A DNA stretch of 64,000 bases from Streptosporangium subroseum (GCF_900188345.1 NZ_FZOD01000014.1:124001-188000), one strand, 5' to 3'. Shown: positions 35,281-46,131, counted from the stretch's first letter. The notes: generated from the letters alone by a model not told the origin. A program made the numbers and translations.

Positions 35281-37455
35281 TTGGCTACTTTGCTGTACAG
35301 GCTCGGCCGTGCCTCCTTCCGCCATAGACGGCTGGTGCTGGCCCTCTGGCTCGCCGTGCTGGCCGTCACGGGCATCGGCGCCGTCGTCTTCATGGGCCCC
35401 ACGGCCAGTAACTTCACCATGCCGGGAACGGAGTCGCAGCGGGCGCTCGACTCCCTGGCCAAGCACTTCCCCCAGGCCGCCGGCGCCACCGGCACCATCG
35501 TCGTCGCCGCCCCCGAGGGCGCGCAGCTGACCGCCCCGCAGAACCAGGCCGCCGTCCAGGCGCTCACGAAGGAGGCTGGAACGCTCCCGGGCGTGGTGGC
35601 CGCCGTCGACCCGTTCAAGATCGGGGCGCTCTCCCCTGACGGCCGCTACGCGCTGATCCAGGTGCAGTTCGCCGGCCGTAGCGACGACGTGACCGACGCC
35701 CAGCGCGCGGCGTACGAGAAGGCGGGCGGCGCGGCCGAGAGCGCCGGCCTTCGGGTGGAGCACGGCGGCGAGATCATGTCGGGCGAGCCCGAGATCGGCT
35801 CGACCGAGGCGCTCGGCGTCGCCGTCGCGGCGGTCGTGCTCATCGTCACCTTCGGCTCGCTGGTGGCCGCCGGAATGACCCTGCTCAACGCGCTCATCGG
35901 CCTGGGGGTCGGCATGGCCGGGCTGTTCGCGCTCAGCGGCGCCGTGCAGCTGACCGCCACGGCTCCGGTGCTCGCGCTGATGCTCGGCCTGGCCGTCGGC
36001 ATCGACTACTCGCTGTTCATCACCTCCAGGCATCGCCAGAACCTGCTCGACGGGCTGGAGCCCGAGGAGGCCGCCGGCCGGGCGGTCGGCACGGCGGGAT
36101 CGGCCGTCGTCTTCGCCGGCGCCACCGTCGTCATCGCGCTCGCCGGGCTGTCGGTGGTCAACGTCCCGTTCCTGACCGTGATGGGCCTGGCCGCCTCGGC
36201 CACCGTCGCCGTCGCCGTGCTGGTGGCGATCACGCTGCAGCCCGCGCTGCTCGGCTTCGCCGGCCGCAGGATCCTGGCCCGCCGGCACCGTGCCGCCCCG
36301 GAGGCGGGAGCCTCGGGACGTGCGGGCTTCGGCTTCCGCTGGGCCTACCTCGTCACCCGCTGGCGGGCGGTGTTCATCATCGCCGGAGTGCTGGGCCTGG
36401 CCGCGCTCGCCGTACCCGCCAAGGACATGCGGCTGGCGCTGCCCGACGCGGGCACCGCCTCGGAGAACAGCGCGGCGCGCAAGGCGTACGACCTCATCGC
36501 CGAGGGGTTCGGACCGGGCTTCAACGGCCGCCTGGCCGCGGTGGTCACCGGCGACTCGCCCGAGGCCACCGGCCTGGCCGCGAAGCAGGCCGCCACCCTC
36601 ATCCAGGGCACCAAGGGTGTCGTCGCGGTGACCCCGCCGCAGCTCAACGCGTTGAAAACCACCGCGCTGCTCGCCGTCATCCCGAGCACCGGACCCACCG
36701 ACGCCGCCACGGAGACTCTGGTCCAGGACATCAGGGCCAAGGTCGCGAACCTCGACGGCGCCGAGGTGGCGCTGACCGGCCAGACCGCGATCGGCATCGA
36801 CGTCTCCGAGAAGCTCTCCGCCGCCCTGCCCATCTACCTGCTGCTCGTGGTCGGACTGTCCGTCCTGCTGCTGATGCTGGTCTTCCGGTCGGTGCTGGTC
36901 CCGATCAAGGCGGCGCTCGGATTCCTGCTCACCGTCGGCGCCACCTTCGGCATCACCGTCGCGGTCTTCCAGTGGGGATGGCTCGCCGGCCTCCTCGGGC
37001 TGGACACCCCGGGGCCGCTGGTCAGCTTCCTGCCCATCCTGCTCATCGGCATCCTGTTCGGCCTGGCGATGGACTACCAGGTCTTCCTGGTCTCCCGGAT
37101 GCGGGAGGACTTCGTCCACGGCAACACCGCGGAGCAGGCCACCATCTCGGGGATGGGCCACGGCGCCCGCGTCGTCACCGCGGCCGCGCTGATCATGATT
37201 TCGGTCTTCGCCGGCTTTGTGCTGCTCGACGATCCGATCATCAAGTCCATGGGGTTCGCCCTCGCCATCGGCGTGGTCATCGACGCGTTCGTGGTGCGGA
37301 TGACGATCGTGCCGGCCGTCATGTCCCTGCTGAGCGACAAGGCGTGGTGGCTGCCCCGCTGGCTGTCGCGGGTCCTGCCCAACGTCGACATCGAGGGTGA
37401 GCAGCTCCGCGTGCACCTGGACGGGGAGGCTTCGAAGGTGGCGGTCCACAACTGA
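35281..37455 (+). CDS. MMPL-family (RND-type) exporter
   Basis: A 724-aa exporter with two repeats, each a large extracytoplasmic loop plus five or six membrane helices. The paired proton-relay motifs GIDYSLF (about 240) and AMDYQVF (about 597) are intact. Such proteins export lipids, glycolipids or antibiotics. Start is TTG 35281, following CAGGGA. It sits behind a TetR gene and a strong terminator follows its stop, so this is a two-gene resistance/export unit. Substrate unknown. Confidence 0.92.
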   Translation: MATLLYRLGRASFRHRRLVLALWLAVLAVTGIGAVVFMGPTASNFTMPGTESQRALDSLAKHFPQAAGATGTIVVAAPEGAQLTAPQNQAAVQALTKEAGTLPGVVAAVDPFKIGALSPDGRYALIQVQFAGRSDDVTDAQRAAYEKAGGAAESAGLRVEHGGEIMSGEPEIGSTEALGVAVAAVVLIVTFGSLVAAGMTLLNALIGLGVGMAGLFALSGAVQLTATAPVLALMLGLAVGIDYSLFITSRHRQNLLDGLEPEEAAGRAVGTAGSAVVFAGATVVIALAGLSVVNVPFLTVMGLAASATVAVAVLVAITLQPALLGFAGRRILARRHRAAPEAGASGRAGFGFRWAYLVTRWRAVFIIAGVLGLAALAVPAKDMRLALPDAGTASENSAARKAYDLIAEGFGPGFNGRLAAVVTGDSPEATGLAAKQAATLIQGTKGVVAVTPPQLNALKTTALLAVIPSTGPTDAATETLVQDIRAKVANLDGAEVALTGQTAIGIDVSEKLSAALPIYLLLVVGLSVLLLMLVFRSVLVPIKAALGFLLTVGATFGITVAVFQWGWLAGLLGLDTPGPLVSFLPILLIGILFGLAMDYQVFLVSRMREDFVHGNTAEQATISGMGHGARVVTAAALIMISVFAGFVLLDDPIIKSMGFALAIGVVIDAFVVRMTIVPAVMSLLSDKAWWLPRWLSRVLPNVDIEGEQLRVHLDGEASKVAVHN

Positions 37456-37466
37456 CCCGTCTCCCA

Positions 37467-37497
37467 CCGGCCGGGCGGTGTCACGCCGCCCGGCCGG
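37467..37497 (+). terminator. Perfect 12-bp hairpin after the MMPL gene
   Basis: CCGGCCGGGCGG (37467-37478) and its exact complement (37486-37497) around a 7-nt loop, 12 bp past the MMPL stop. Confidence 0.85.
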
Positions 37498-38201
37498 AAC
37501 GCGTTGGATCACCACGTCCGTGAGGCGGACCGGCCCACGCCTGCGAGGTCGCCGGACTTGATCAATGCTGTCCCGGCATACTCCTGTGCCGTCTTTCCGG
37601 GCAGCGGGGTGGCCCATGGCCGTGGAACGGTCATGGGGAGGGCGCCGCGAAGGCGAGGAACGCGGTGGCGGCGCCGCAGGCGAGGGAGATGGGCATGCGC
37701 ATGAACACTCCAGCCACGAGAATGCGATGAGTGTTCTTTACGCTACTCACTGTCATCGGGTGCTCGATGGCGGGGCCGGGGGTCATCTGCGGAGACGGGC
37801 GCGACATGCGGATCTCCACCGTAAAGGAACGAGGGGCAGGCGTCCGCTCGCCCGTTTCCGCGAATAGATCGATATGGGCCTGCGCGCCGTGGCCAACCCC
37901 GCTTGTCGGTGAAATTTGGGACTTCTATCGGAGAAATGAACCCCATGGGGGTATGTTAGGGTCATCGCGTCGGGATACCCCGCCCTGGTATCAATGAGGG
38001 CGGGAAGGCGTGTGTGTGCGGCGTCACGGGCAACGACCCTCGCGGGTTGGGACCGAGGGCGGGGGTGCCTGTGAGCTTGGCGGGATGACCTGCGGACGCC
38101 GCGTCTTGTTGGTCTCCGCCGGGATCGGCGGGGCCGGCGGCGTGACGGGTGTGACCGGTATTCGGATCGAGTCGGCCGATGATTCGGTCGTCGAGGGCGG
38201 A
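37498..38201. other. Non-coding stretch before the copper operon
   Basis: About 700 bp with no supported intact gene. It holds a copper-operator-like site (37940-37956) and a possible degenerate chaperone remnant (38085-38210). A short hydrophobic frame on the minus strand (about 37631-37702) resembles a lone signal peptide and is not called. Confidence 0.5.
37940..37956. promoter_or_regulatory. Copper-operator-like GC palindrome without an intact gene
   Basis: AACCCCATGGGGGTATG resembles the CCCC/GGGG operators of CsoR-type repressors and overlaps a -10-like TATGTT (37952-37957). No intact gene follows; csoR itself starts 300 bp later. Confidence 0.4.
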
Positions 38202-38210
38202 ATACCATAG
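38085..38210 (+). pseudogene. Possible degenerate copper-chaperone copy
   Basis: The frame from ATG 38085 begins MTCGRRVLLVSAG and contains GGVTGVTGI, loosely parallel to MTCGHCVSSVTEE and PGVTGVEVD of the copZ gene 500 bp downstream. The HC of the metal motif is replaced by RR, and the second half of the fold is missing. Weak; it could be chance. Confidence 0.25.
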
Positions 38211-38217
38211 GGGGGTA
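38202..38217. promoter_or_regulatory. CsoR operator
   Basis: ATACCATAGGGGGGTA, 39 bp upstream of csoR, has the TACC...GGGGGTA form of CsoR binding sites. Predicted to repress the whole csoR-copZ-copA unit until copper binds. Confidence 0.65.
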
Positions 38218-38255
38218 CCGTGTTATAGGAGAAGAAGCTGCGCACAGGGGGAGAG

Positions 38256-38537
38256 ATGCACGGATACGCCGACAACAAACAGGACCACGTGCGGCGGCTG
38301 CGCCGGATCGAAGGTCAGATCCGCGGTCTGCAGCGGATGGTTGAAGAGGACAAATACTGCATCGACATCCTCACCCAGGTGTCGGCGTCCAACCGGGCGC
38401 TGCAGTCCTTCGCCCTCTCCCTGCTGGAAGAGCACATGGCGCACTGTGTGGCCGAGGCCACCGCCAAGGGCGGCGCAGAGGCCGAGGCCAAGATCAAGGA
38501 AGCCTCCGACGCCATCGCCCGCCTCGTCCGCTCCTGA
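38256..38537 (+). CDS. csoR: Copper-sensing repressor CsoR
   Basis: A 93-aa all-helical repressor of the CsoR/RcnR (DUF156) family. The Cu(I) ligands Cys35, His60 and Cys64 are all present (KYCIDIL, EEHMAHCV). DHVRRLRRIEGQIRGLQRM forms the DNA-contacting helix. Start ATG 38256 follows GGGGGAGAG. It is the first gene of a copper unit: copZ is 48 bp downstream, then a secreted protein and copA. Copper binding should release it from the operator at 38202-38217. Confidence 0.95.
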   Translation: MHGYADNKQDHVRRLRRIEGQIRGLQRMVEEDKYCIDILTQVSASNRALQSFALSLLEEHMAHCVAEATAKGGAEAEAKIKEASDAIARLVRS

Positions 38538-38585
38538 CCGTCACATGGATCAACACGTAACCACCACGCAAGAGGAGCGATCATC

Positions 38586-38798
38586 ATGACCACCACCACC
38601 TACACCGTCAAGGGTATGACCTGCGGCCACTGCGTCAGCTCGGTCACCGAGGAGGTCACCGAGATCCCGGGTGTCACCGGCGTCGAGGTCGACCTGGCCA
38701 CGGGCCTGGTGACGGTCGGAAGCGACGGCCCGATCGACGACGACGCCGTCGCGGCCGCGGTCAAGGAGGCCGGATACGAAGTGGTGGCCGTGCCGTGA
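38586..38798 (+). CDS. copZ: Copper chaperone CopZ (HMA domain)
   Basis: A 70-aa single heavy-metal-associated domain. The Cu(I)-binding motif GMTCGHCVSSV (10-20) and the terminal GYEVVAV are typical. It carries copper in the cytosol to CopA. A GAGGAGCGATCATC-type ribosome site precedes ATG 38586. Its stop overlaps the GTG of the next gene by 4 bp (GTGA), so the two are translationally coupled. Confidence 0.95.
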   Translation: MTTTTYTVKGMTCGHCVSSVTEEVTEIPGVTGVEVDLATGLVTVGSDGPIDDDAVAAAVKEAGYEVVAVP

Positions 38799-39781
38799 AC
38801 ACGCCCGCCAAGCTCGGAGCCTACGCCCTGGGTCTCGCCGTGATCTTCGGCGGAGCGCTCGGAGCGGGCAACGCGGTGGGCTCCGCCGGCGTCGTGCCCA
38901 TCGCGGACGATCACGGCGCCCACGCGGCCCCGTCCCCGGGCCGGGAAACGAACGATCATGGAGCCCACGCGGAAACGGCTCCGAGCCGGGCAGCAGTCGA
39001 GGCACCCGCCCCAGGAGGGCTTCAAGTGTCCCAGGACGGTTACACCCTGACCCCCGAGACGACGGAGATCACGCCGGGCGAGGCCACGGACTTCCGGTTC
39101 AGCGTGATCGGACCCGACGGCGGGCCCGTCACTCGTTACCAGACGAAACATGACAAGAAGCTGCACTTCATCGTGGTCTCCCGCGACCTGGGCGGCTTCC
39201 AGCACCTGCACCCCGAGCTGACCGGTGACGGCGTGTGGTCGGTGAAGCTGACCCTGCCCGAGGCGGGCGCCTACCGGGCGTTCGCCGACTTCGCCCCCGA
39301 GGGAGGCCCTGACCTCACCCTCGGCGCCGATCTGCGGGCGGGCGGCGCCTACGAACCCGGGCAACCGCCCGAGCTGAGCCGTACGTCCACGGTCGACGGC
39401 TACACCGTCACCCTCGACGGCGACCTGGTCCCCGGAAAGTCGAGCAGGATCACCCTCAGGGTCGGCAGGGACGGCCGCCCGGTCACCGACCTGCAGCCCT
39501 ACCTGGGCGCTTACGGCCACCTGGTCGCGCTGCGCGCGGGAGACCTGGCCTACCTGCACGTGCACCCCGACGGGGAGCCGGGCGACGGCAGGACCCAGCC
39601 GGGTCCGGAGATCACCTTCTACGCGGAGGTGCCCAGCCGGGGCGACTACCGGCTGTTCCTGGACTTCCAGCACGGGGGAGTCGTGCGCACCGCGGACTTC
39701 ACCCTCCACGCCGGTCAGGGCGCGGCACCCACCCCCGCCCCCTCGACCGGCCCGTCCGAGCACGGCGAGCACGACCATTGA
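38795..39781 (+). CDS. Secreted His-rich protein of the copper operon
   Basis: A 328-aa exported protein. A membrane/signal segment (about residues 8-30) is followed by His-rich spacers (DDHGAHAA, NDHGAHAE), then two beta-sandwich halves with HFIVVSRDLGGFQHLHPEL and LAYLHVHPDGEPG. It ends HGEHDH. The repeated H-X-H clusters imply copper binding outside the membrane. GTG 38795 overlaps the copZ stop; copA follows 50 bp later. Probably an extracytoplasmic copper buffer or delivery protein; no exact family is recognised. Confidence 0.8.
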   Translation: MNTPAKLGAYALGLAVIFGGALGAGNAVGSAGVVPIADDHGAHAAPSPGRETNDHGAHAETAPSRAAVEAPAPGGLQVSQDGYTLTPETTEITPGEATDFRFSVIGPDGGPVTRYQTKHDKKLHFIVVSRDLGGFQHLHPELTGDGVWSVKLTLPEAGAYRAFADFAPEGGPDLTLGADLRAGGAYEPGQPPELSRTSTVDGYTVTLDGDLVPGKSSRITLRVGRDGRPVTDLQPYLGAYGHLVALRAGDLAYLHVHPDGEPGDGRTQPGPEITFYAEVPSRGDYRLFLDFQHGGVVRTADFTLHAGQGAAPTPAPSTGPSEHGEHDH

Positions 39782-39831
39782 CGCCCGGTGCGACGAGAGG
39801 AATCCGGTACGATGAGCGAAAGGAGCAGGTG

Positions 39832-42075
<2,244 letters not shown>

Positions 42076-42081
42076 GAGAGC

Positions 42082-42127
42082 GCCAAGCCGGCCGGAGGCG
42101 GTACGTACCGCCTCCGGCCGGCTTGGC
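42082..42127. terminator. Perfect 46-bp palindrome, bidirectional terminator
   Basis: Arms 42082-42104 and 42105-42127 are exactly complementary over 23 bp with no separate loop. It lies 6 bp past the copA stop and 6 bp past the stop of the opposing MerR gene, so it ends both transcripts. Confidence 0.88.
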
Positions 42128-42133
42128 ATTCCG

Positions 42134-42538
42134 TCACGCCCGGACCCGCAGGGGCGAGCCGACTCCGATCCGCTCGGCCACCATGTCCTGGAAGTGGGCG
42201 CAGCCGGTGAAGTCCGCGTGGTCGCAGTCCAGGGCGCATTCGATGAGGTGGAGGGAGGACTGCGCCTCGGCGATGCGCCGGGTCAGGTCCGCGTGCCGGC
42301 GGAGCAGGATGTCGCGTCGCCCGTCCGGATCGCCGGTGGCGATCATCTCCCTGATGTCGTCGAGGCTGAATCCGGCCTCCTTCGCCCGCAGTATCACCGC
42401 GACGCGGTAAAGATCATCGCGGCCGTAACGACGGCGATCGCCCTCCACCCGTGCCGGTGCCAGCAGGCCCATGGATTCCCAGTGCCGCAGCACATGTGCC
42501 GCCAGGCCGAACCGCTCCGCGATCTGACCGATGGCCAT
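42134..42538 (-). CDS. MerR-family regulator
   Basis: A 134-aa regulator: N-terminal winged helix (MAIGQIAERFGLAAHVLRHWESMGLLAPAR, then GDRRRYGRDDLYRVAVI), coiled-coil dimerisation helix, and a C-terminal cluster CDHADFTGCAHF. That His/Cys-rich end could bind a metal or thiol-reactive ligand. Start ATG 42538 is chosen for the conserved opening. It is divergent from the methyltransferase at 42594, with a 22-bp palindrome in the shared promoter. Confidence 0.9.
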   Translation of the reverse strand: MAIGQIAERFGLAAHVLRHWESMGLLAPARVEGDRRRYGRDDLYRVAVILRAKEAGFSLDDIREMIATGDPDGRRDILLRRHADLTRRIAEAQSSLHLIECALDCDHADFTGCAHFQDMVAERIGVGSPLRVRA

Positions 42539-42555
42539 CGACGTGACGTCTCCAC

Positions 42556-42586
42556 TTGACTTCATGTCGACATTAAGTCGCATCCT
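42556..42586 (+). promoter_or_regulatory. MerR-type operator/promoter of the methyltransferase
   Basis: A -35 TTGACT (42556-42561) and -10-like CATCCT (42581-42586) are separated by 19 bp, the elongated spacing of MerR promoters. Between them lies a palindrome at 42558-42579 (arms GACTT/AAGTC and the core ATGTCGACAT). Transcription would start near the ATG at 42594. Confidence 0.6.
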
Positions 42587-42593
42587 CGATGAC

Positions 42594-43379
42594 ATGTCCA
42601 ACATCACCGTTACAGGCCACAGCACGGGCCATGAAGATGATCCGGCCAACCGGTTGATCCGGCTGCTCGACATGGTCGACGCCCTTCCGGACTCGGTCGA
42701 GCTGCGCGTCCGTTCCTACGAGCTGCTTCACCTGGTGCCCGGTGCGCACGTGATCGACGTCGGCTGCGGCGCCGGATGGGCCGTCGGGGAGATGGCCGAA
42801 CGCGACGTGAGGGCGATCGGCGTCGACATCAGCGAGCAGATGATCGCCATTGGCCGGCAGCGCCGGCCCGAGGCCGATCTCCGCGTCGGCGACGCCTACG
42901 CGTTGCCGTTCCAGGACGGAGAGGTGAACGGATATCGGGCCGAGAGGGTCTACCACGAGCTCGACGACCCGGCCAGAGCACTCGCCGAGGCGCGGCGGGT
43001 GCTCGCCCCGGGCGGGCGCATCGTCCTCATCGGCCAGGACTGGGACACCTTTGTCATCGACTCCGACGACCCGGCCCTGACCCGGACCATCGTGCATTCC
43101 CGCGCCGACGGCGTCCCGAACCCTCGGGCCGCCCGTGGCTACCGCAACCTGTTGCTCAACGCCGGGTTCGACGACGTCGAGGTGGAGGTGCGCACCGGTG
43201 TGTTCACCGACGGGTTGATGATGCCCATGCTCTCCGGGCTCGCCCACGCCGCCCGCTCCGCCGGGGTGATCACCCAGGGCCGGGCCGACGCGTGGATCGC
43301 GGAGCAGACCGGCCGCGCACGGAACGGGCGGCTCTTCCTCGCGATTCCGCTGTTCGTCGCGGCGGCACGCCGCCCCTGA
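42594..43379 (+). CDS. Class I SAM-dependent methyltransferase
   Basis: A 261-aa methyltransferase. SAM motif I VIDVGCGAGWAVGEMA (about 50-65), motif II GVDISEQMIAIGR, post-motif DAYALPFQDG, and VLAPGGRIVLIGQDW. Start ATG 42594 has no ribosome site and lies about eight bases after a -10-like element, so it is probably leaderless. Divergent from a MerR regulator that likely activates it. Substrate unknown. Confidence 0.88.
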   Translation: MSNITVTGHSTGHEDDPANRLIRLLDMVDALPDSVELRVRSYELLHLVPGAHVIDVGCGAGWAVGEMAERDVRAIGVDISEQMIAIGRQRRPEADLRVGDAYALPFQDGEVNGYRAERVYHELDDPARALAEARRVLAPGGRIVLIGQDWDTFVIDSDDPALTRTIVHSRADGVPNPRAARGYRNLLLNAGFDDVEVEVRTGVFTDGLMMPMLSGLAHAARSAGVITQGRADAWIAEQTGRARNGRLFLAIPLFVAAARRP

Positions 43380-43422
43380 CGATCAGGTTCGAGCTCGTGA
43401 GGACGACCTGTACGGCGAGCCG

Positions 43423-43444
43423 CCGGCCGGATCTTCCCGGCCGG
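43423..43444. terminator. Hairpin between convergent genes
   Basis: CCGGCCGG (43423-43430) and CCGGCCGG (43437-43444) pair around a 6-nt loop, with further complementarity outside (CGTGA...GACGAC against GTCGTCACG). It ends 7 bp before the XRE-gene stop. Confidence 0.65.
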
Positions 43445-43450
43445 ACGTCG

Positions 43451-44278
43451 TCACGAGGCCGTGGCCGCGAGATTGCTCAGCAGGGCCAGGGCGTGCTCGG
43501 AGGGACTGGCGGGCTCGGCCTGTAGAACGATCAGCTGCTGGCCGGGGGCGCTGTTGATGTCGAACACCTCGCAGGTGAGGGTCAGGTCGCCGACCTCGCG
43601 GTGGCGGAGTCGCTTGGTCTCGCGGGTCTTGCCGGATATGTCGTGGCGGGCCCAGAGCCGGCGGAACTCCGAGCTTCCGTCGGAGAGCTCATCGATCAGC
43701 TCGGTCAGGTACGGGTCGTCGAGGTCGGCACCGGCGGCGGCGCGCAGGTGGGCGACCTTGCTGTGGGCGACCTCCTCCCAGTCCCGGTAGAACTCGCGCG
43801 CGGCGGGTTCCAGGAAGACCAGCTGGAGCAGGTTGTCCGTGTATTCGTGGCCACTGTGGAGAGCGTCGGCCAGAGAGTTGGTGGCCAGCACGTCCATCCA
43901 GCGGTCGCACACGAGAGCCGGGGTGTCGGGCCAGCTGCGCATCAGCCGCAGCAGGTCCGGGCTGACCTGCCGGGCCTTGTCGGCGGCCCTGGGCTGCCGC
44001 GGCCTCGGGTGGGCGAGTTCGTACAGATACGCCGCGGCGTCGGGCCCGAGGCCCAGCGCCTTGACCAGCGAGGCGAGCACCCGCTCGGAGGGGTGGCGCT
44101 CGCGCCCCTGTTCCAGGCGGACGTAGTAATCGGTGCTGACACAGGCCAGCATCGCCAGCTCTTCCCGGCGCAGCCCCGGCGTCCGGCGAGGACCGGAGTG
44201 CAGCAACCCCACCTGCTGGGGAGTGGTGACCTCGCGCCGCGCACGCAGGAACTCACCAAGGAGATTGTCACTGTCCAT
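43451..44278 (-). CDS. MmyB-like XRE-family regulator
   Basis: A 275-aa regulator. An N-terminal helix-turn-helix (LGEFLRARREVTTPQQVG, LAMLACVSTDYYVRLEQGRE) is followed by the MmyB-like ligand-binding domain (SWPDTPALVCDRWMDVLATNSLA, FYRDWEEVAHSKVAHLRAAAG, FRRLWARHDISGK). The RTPGLRREELAML segment is typical of this large actinobacterial group. The partial gene at the left window edge is a close paralogue. No obvious target is adjacent. Confidence 0.92.
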   Translation of the reverse strand: MDSDNLLGEFLRARREVTTPQQVGLLHSGPRRTPGLRREELAMLACVSTDYYVRLEQGRERHPSERVLASLVKALGLGPDAAAYLYELAHPRPRQPRAADKARQVSPDLLRLMRSWPDTPALVCDRWMDVLATNSLADALHSGHEYTDNLLQLVFLEPAAREFYRDWEEVAHSKVAHLRAAAGADLDDPYLTELIDELSDGSSEFRRLWARHDISGKTRETKRLRHREVGDLTLTCEVFDINSAPGQQLIVLQAEPASPSEHALALLSNLAATAS

Positions 44279-44392
44279 TTCGGCACGTTACGTCAGAAAT
44301 CAACTGGCAGGGTGGTCGTATTACTCCCAGGTGGGAACGCTCCCGCAGGGGAGGTGCCCAGGTCGGCGCGGCATGGGCACCGGGTGGAACGA

Positions 44393-45226
44393 TCAGTCGG
44401 CTCCGCTGAGGGCCGTGGATCGTCGTGGTCTTCGCACGCCGCGGCGGAGGAGCAGGGCGACGGCGAAAACGGCGCCGACGAGCAGCGCGATGGACGCCCC
44501 CGCGGCGACGTCGGCGACCATGGAGATCCAGATTCCGGCGAGCCCGCAGGCGACGCCGATCGCGGCCGCCAGCGGGAACAGAAGGGCGAGGCGGTCGCTG
44601 AGCAGCCGGGCGGTGGCCGCGGGTCCGACGAGCAGGGCGAGGGTCAGGATGGCGCCGAGCGCGGGGACGGTCGCCACCACGGCCATCTCGACGAGCGCGA
44701 GCAACGCGAGGTCCAGCAGCACCACGGGCAGCCCCGCCGCCGCGGCGCCGTCGGGGTCGAAGGCCCGCAGCAGCAGCTCCTTGCCCAGCATCGCGAGAGT
44801 GAGCAGGACCACACAGGTGACGGCGGCTGTCGTGGCCAGGTCGAAGGTGTCGACGGTGAGGATGTCACCCACGGTGTAGGCGGTCAGGTCCTTGGTGAAG
44901 CCGGACTGCGCGGAGATCAGGACGACTCCGAGCGCGAAGCCGCCGGCCAGGGCGACCCCGGTGGCCGCGGTGAAGTCCTGCCCCCTGCCCCGGCCCAGCA
45001 TCACGACCCCCGCCACGATGAGCAGGCCGAAGACGCCGCCGCCGAGGAGCAGGTTGATACCGAGCAGCGCCGCGATGACGATGCCGGGGAAGGTGGCATG
45101 GGTGAGTGCCATGGTGAAGAACGACAGCCTGCGAGCGACCACGAAGACACCGACGACCCCGCCCATGGCTCCGACGAGGGCGGCCTCCAGCAGGGCTCGG
45201 TGCATGGCGGAGTCGAACCAGTTCAT
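44393..45226 (-). CDS. znuB: Zinc/metal ABC permease, second copy (ZnuB-like)
   Basis: A 277-aa ABC-3 family permease with about eight membrane helices: TMALTHATFPGIVIAALLG near the start, LRAFDPDGAAAAG, and ILTLALLVGPAATARLLSDR. It is the last gene of the operon, and its start overlaps the upstream permease stop (ATGA). The two permeases differ, so the transporter pore is probably a heterodimer. Confidence 0.92.
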   Translation of the reverse strand: MNWFDSAMHRALLEAALVGAMGGVVGVFVVARRLSFFTMALTHATFPGIVIAALLGINLLLGGGVFGLLIVAGVVMLGRGRGQDFTAATGVALAGGFALGVVLISAQSGFTKDLTAYTVGDILTVDTFDLATTAAVTCVVLLTLAMLGKELLLRAFDPDGAAAAGLPVVLLDLALLALVEMAVVATVPALGAILTLALLVGPAATARLLSDRLALLFPLAAAIGVACGLAGIWISMVADVAAGASIALLVGAVFAVALLLRRGVRRPRRSTALSGAD

Positions 45227-46131
45227 CCGGTCACCCCCGTCGAGATCCCGGCGGTGGCCTGGTCGAGGGGTCCGGCCGCCGCGCGTCTCCGGACGATTCG
45301 GCGGCGGGCCACACCGCCGAGCCCGGCCAGCAGGTAGAGGCCGGTCAGGACGAGGACGACGGTGCCGCCCGCGGCCAGCCGTACCCCGTGGTGGATGGAG
45401 GCCTCGTAGCTGGTAGCGAGGCCGAACCAGCCTCCCAGGACGCCGATCACGACGGCCAGCGGCACGATGAGCGCGAGCCGGTCGGACAGCGCGCGGGCGG
45501 CCGCGGCGGGCACGATCAGCAGCGCGATGACCAGGATGGTGCCCACGGCGCGTACGGCGGCCACGATGACCACCGCGACGAGCAGGTTGGTCGCCACATC
45601 GAGCAGCCCCGTACGGTAGCCGGCCGCCTCGGCCGTTTCGGGGTCGAAGGCGCGCAGCAGGAGCGGGCGCCGCAGCAGGGCCAGCATGACGATGACGACG
45701 ACGGAGATCAGCGCGGTCTGCGCCAGCTGCTCCCCGGTGACGGTCAGGACGCGGCCGAACAGGAAGGCCGTCAGGTCGGTGGTGTAGCCGCTCTGCCGGG
45801 AGACCAGTACCACGCCGAGCGCGAACAGCGAGGTGAGCAGCATGGCCAGGGCGGCGTCCTCGCTCACCTTGCGCCTGCGGGTGAGGAGGGTGAGCAGCGC
45901 CGCGGTCACCATGCCCGCGGCGAGCGCGCCCCAGAAGATGCCGCCCTCACCCGCCGCCAGATAGCCGATGACCACGCCGGGGAAGACGGTGTGGGTCATG
46001 GTGTCGGTGACGAAGGCGAGCTTGCGCAGCAGGACCAGCACGCCGACGGTGCCCGCCAGCGCGCCGAGGATGATCAGCTCGATCAGCGCGCGGGCCATGA
46101 ACGGGGTGGCGAAGGGCTCGAAGAGGTTCAT
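45223..46131 (-). CDS. znuB: Zinc/metal ABC permease, first copy (ZnuB-like)
   Basis: A 302-aa ABC-3 permease: LRKLAFVTDTMTHTVFPGVVIG, LLRAFDPETAEAAGYRTG, ILVIALLIVPAAAARALSDR. About nine hydrophobic segments. ATG 46131 overlaps the ATPase stop as ATGA. A basic C-terminal tail (ARRRIVRRRAAAG) faces the cytosol. Confidence 0.93.
   Translation of the reverse strand: MNLFEPFATPFMARALIELIILGALAGTVGVLVLLRKLAFVTDTMTHTVFPGVVIGYLAAGEGGIFWGALAAGMVTAALLTLLTRRRKVSEDAALAMLLTSLFALGVVLVSRQSGYTTDLTAFLFGRVLTVTGEQLAQTALISVVVIVMLALLRRPLLLRAFDPETAEAAGYRTGLLDVATNLLVAVVIVAAVRAVGTILVIALLIVPAAAARALSDRLALIVPLAVVIGVLGGWFGLATSYEASIHHGVRLAAGGTVVLVLTGLYLLAGLGGVARRRIVRRRAAAGPLDQATAGISTGVTG

Noticed and set aside
34948..37617. 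An 889-codon open frame antisense to the MMPL gene
   Set aside because: Low-complexity Arg/Gly/Asp/His sequence with no fold; the MMPL frame is unambiguous.
37631..37819. A small hydrophobic peptide gene on the minus strand
   Set aside because: It resembles a lone signal peptide with no mature part, terminator or conserved neighbour.
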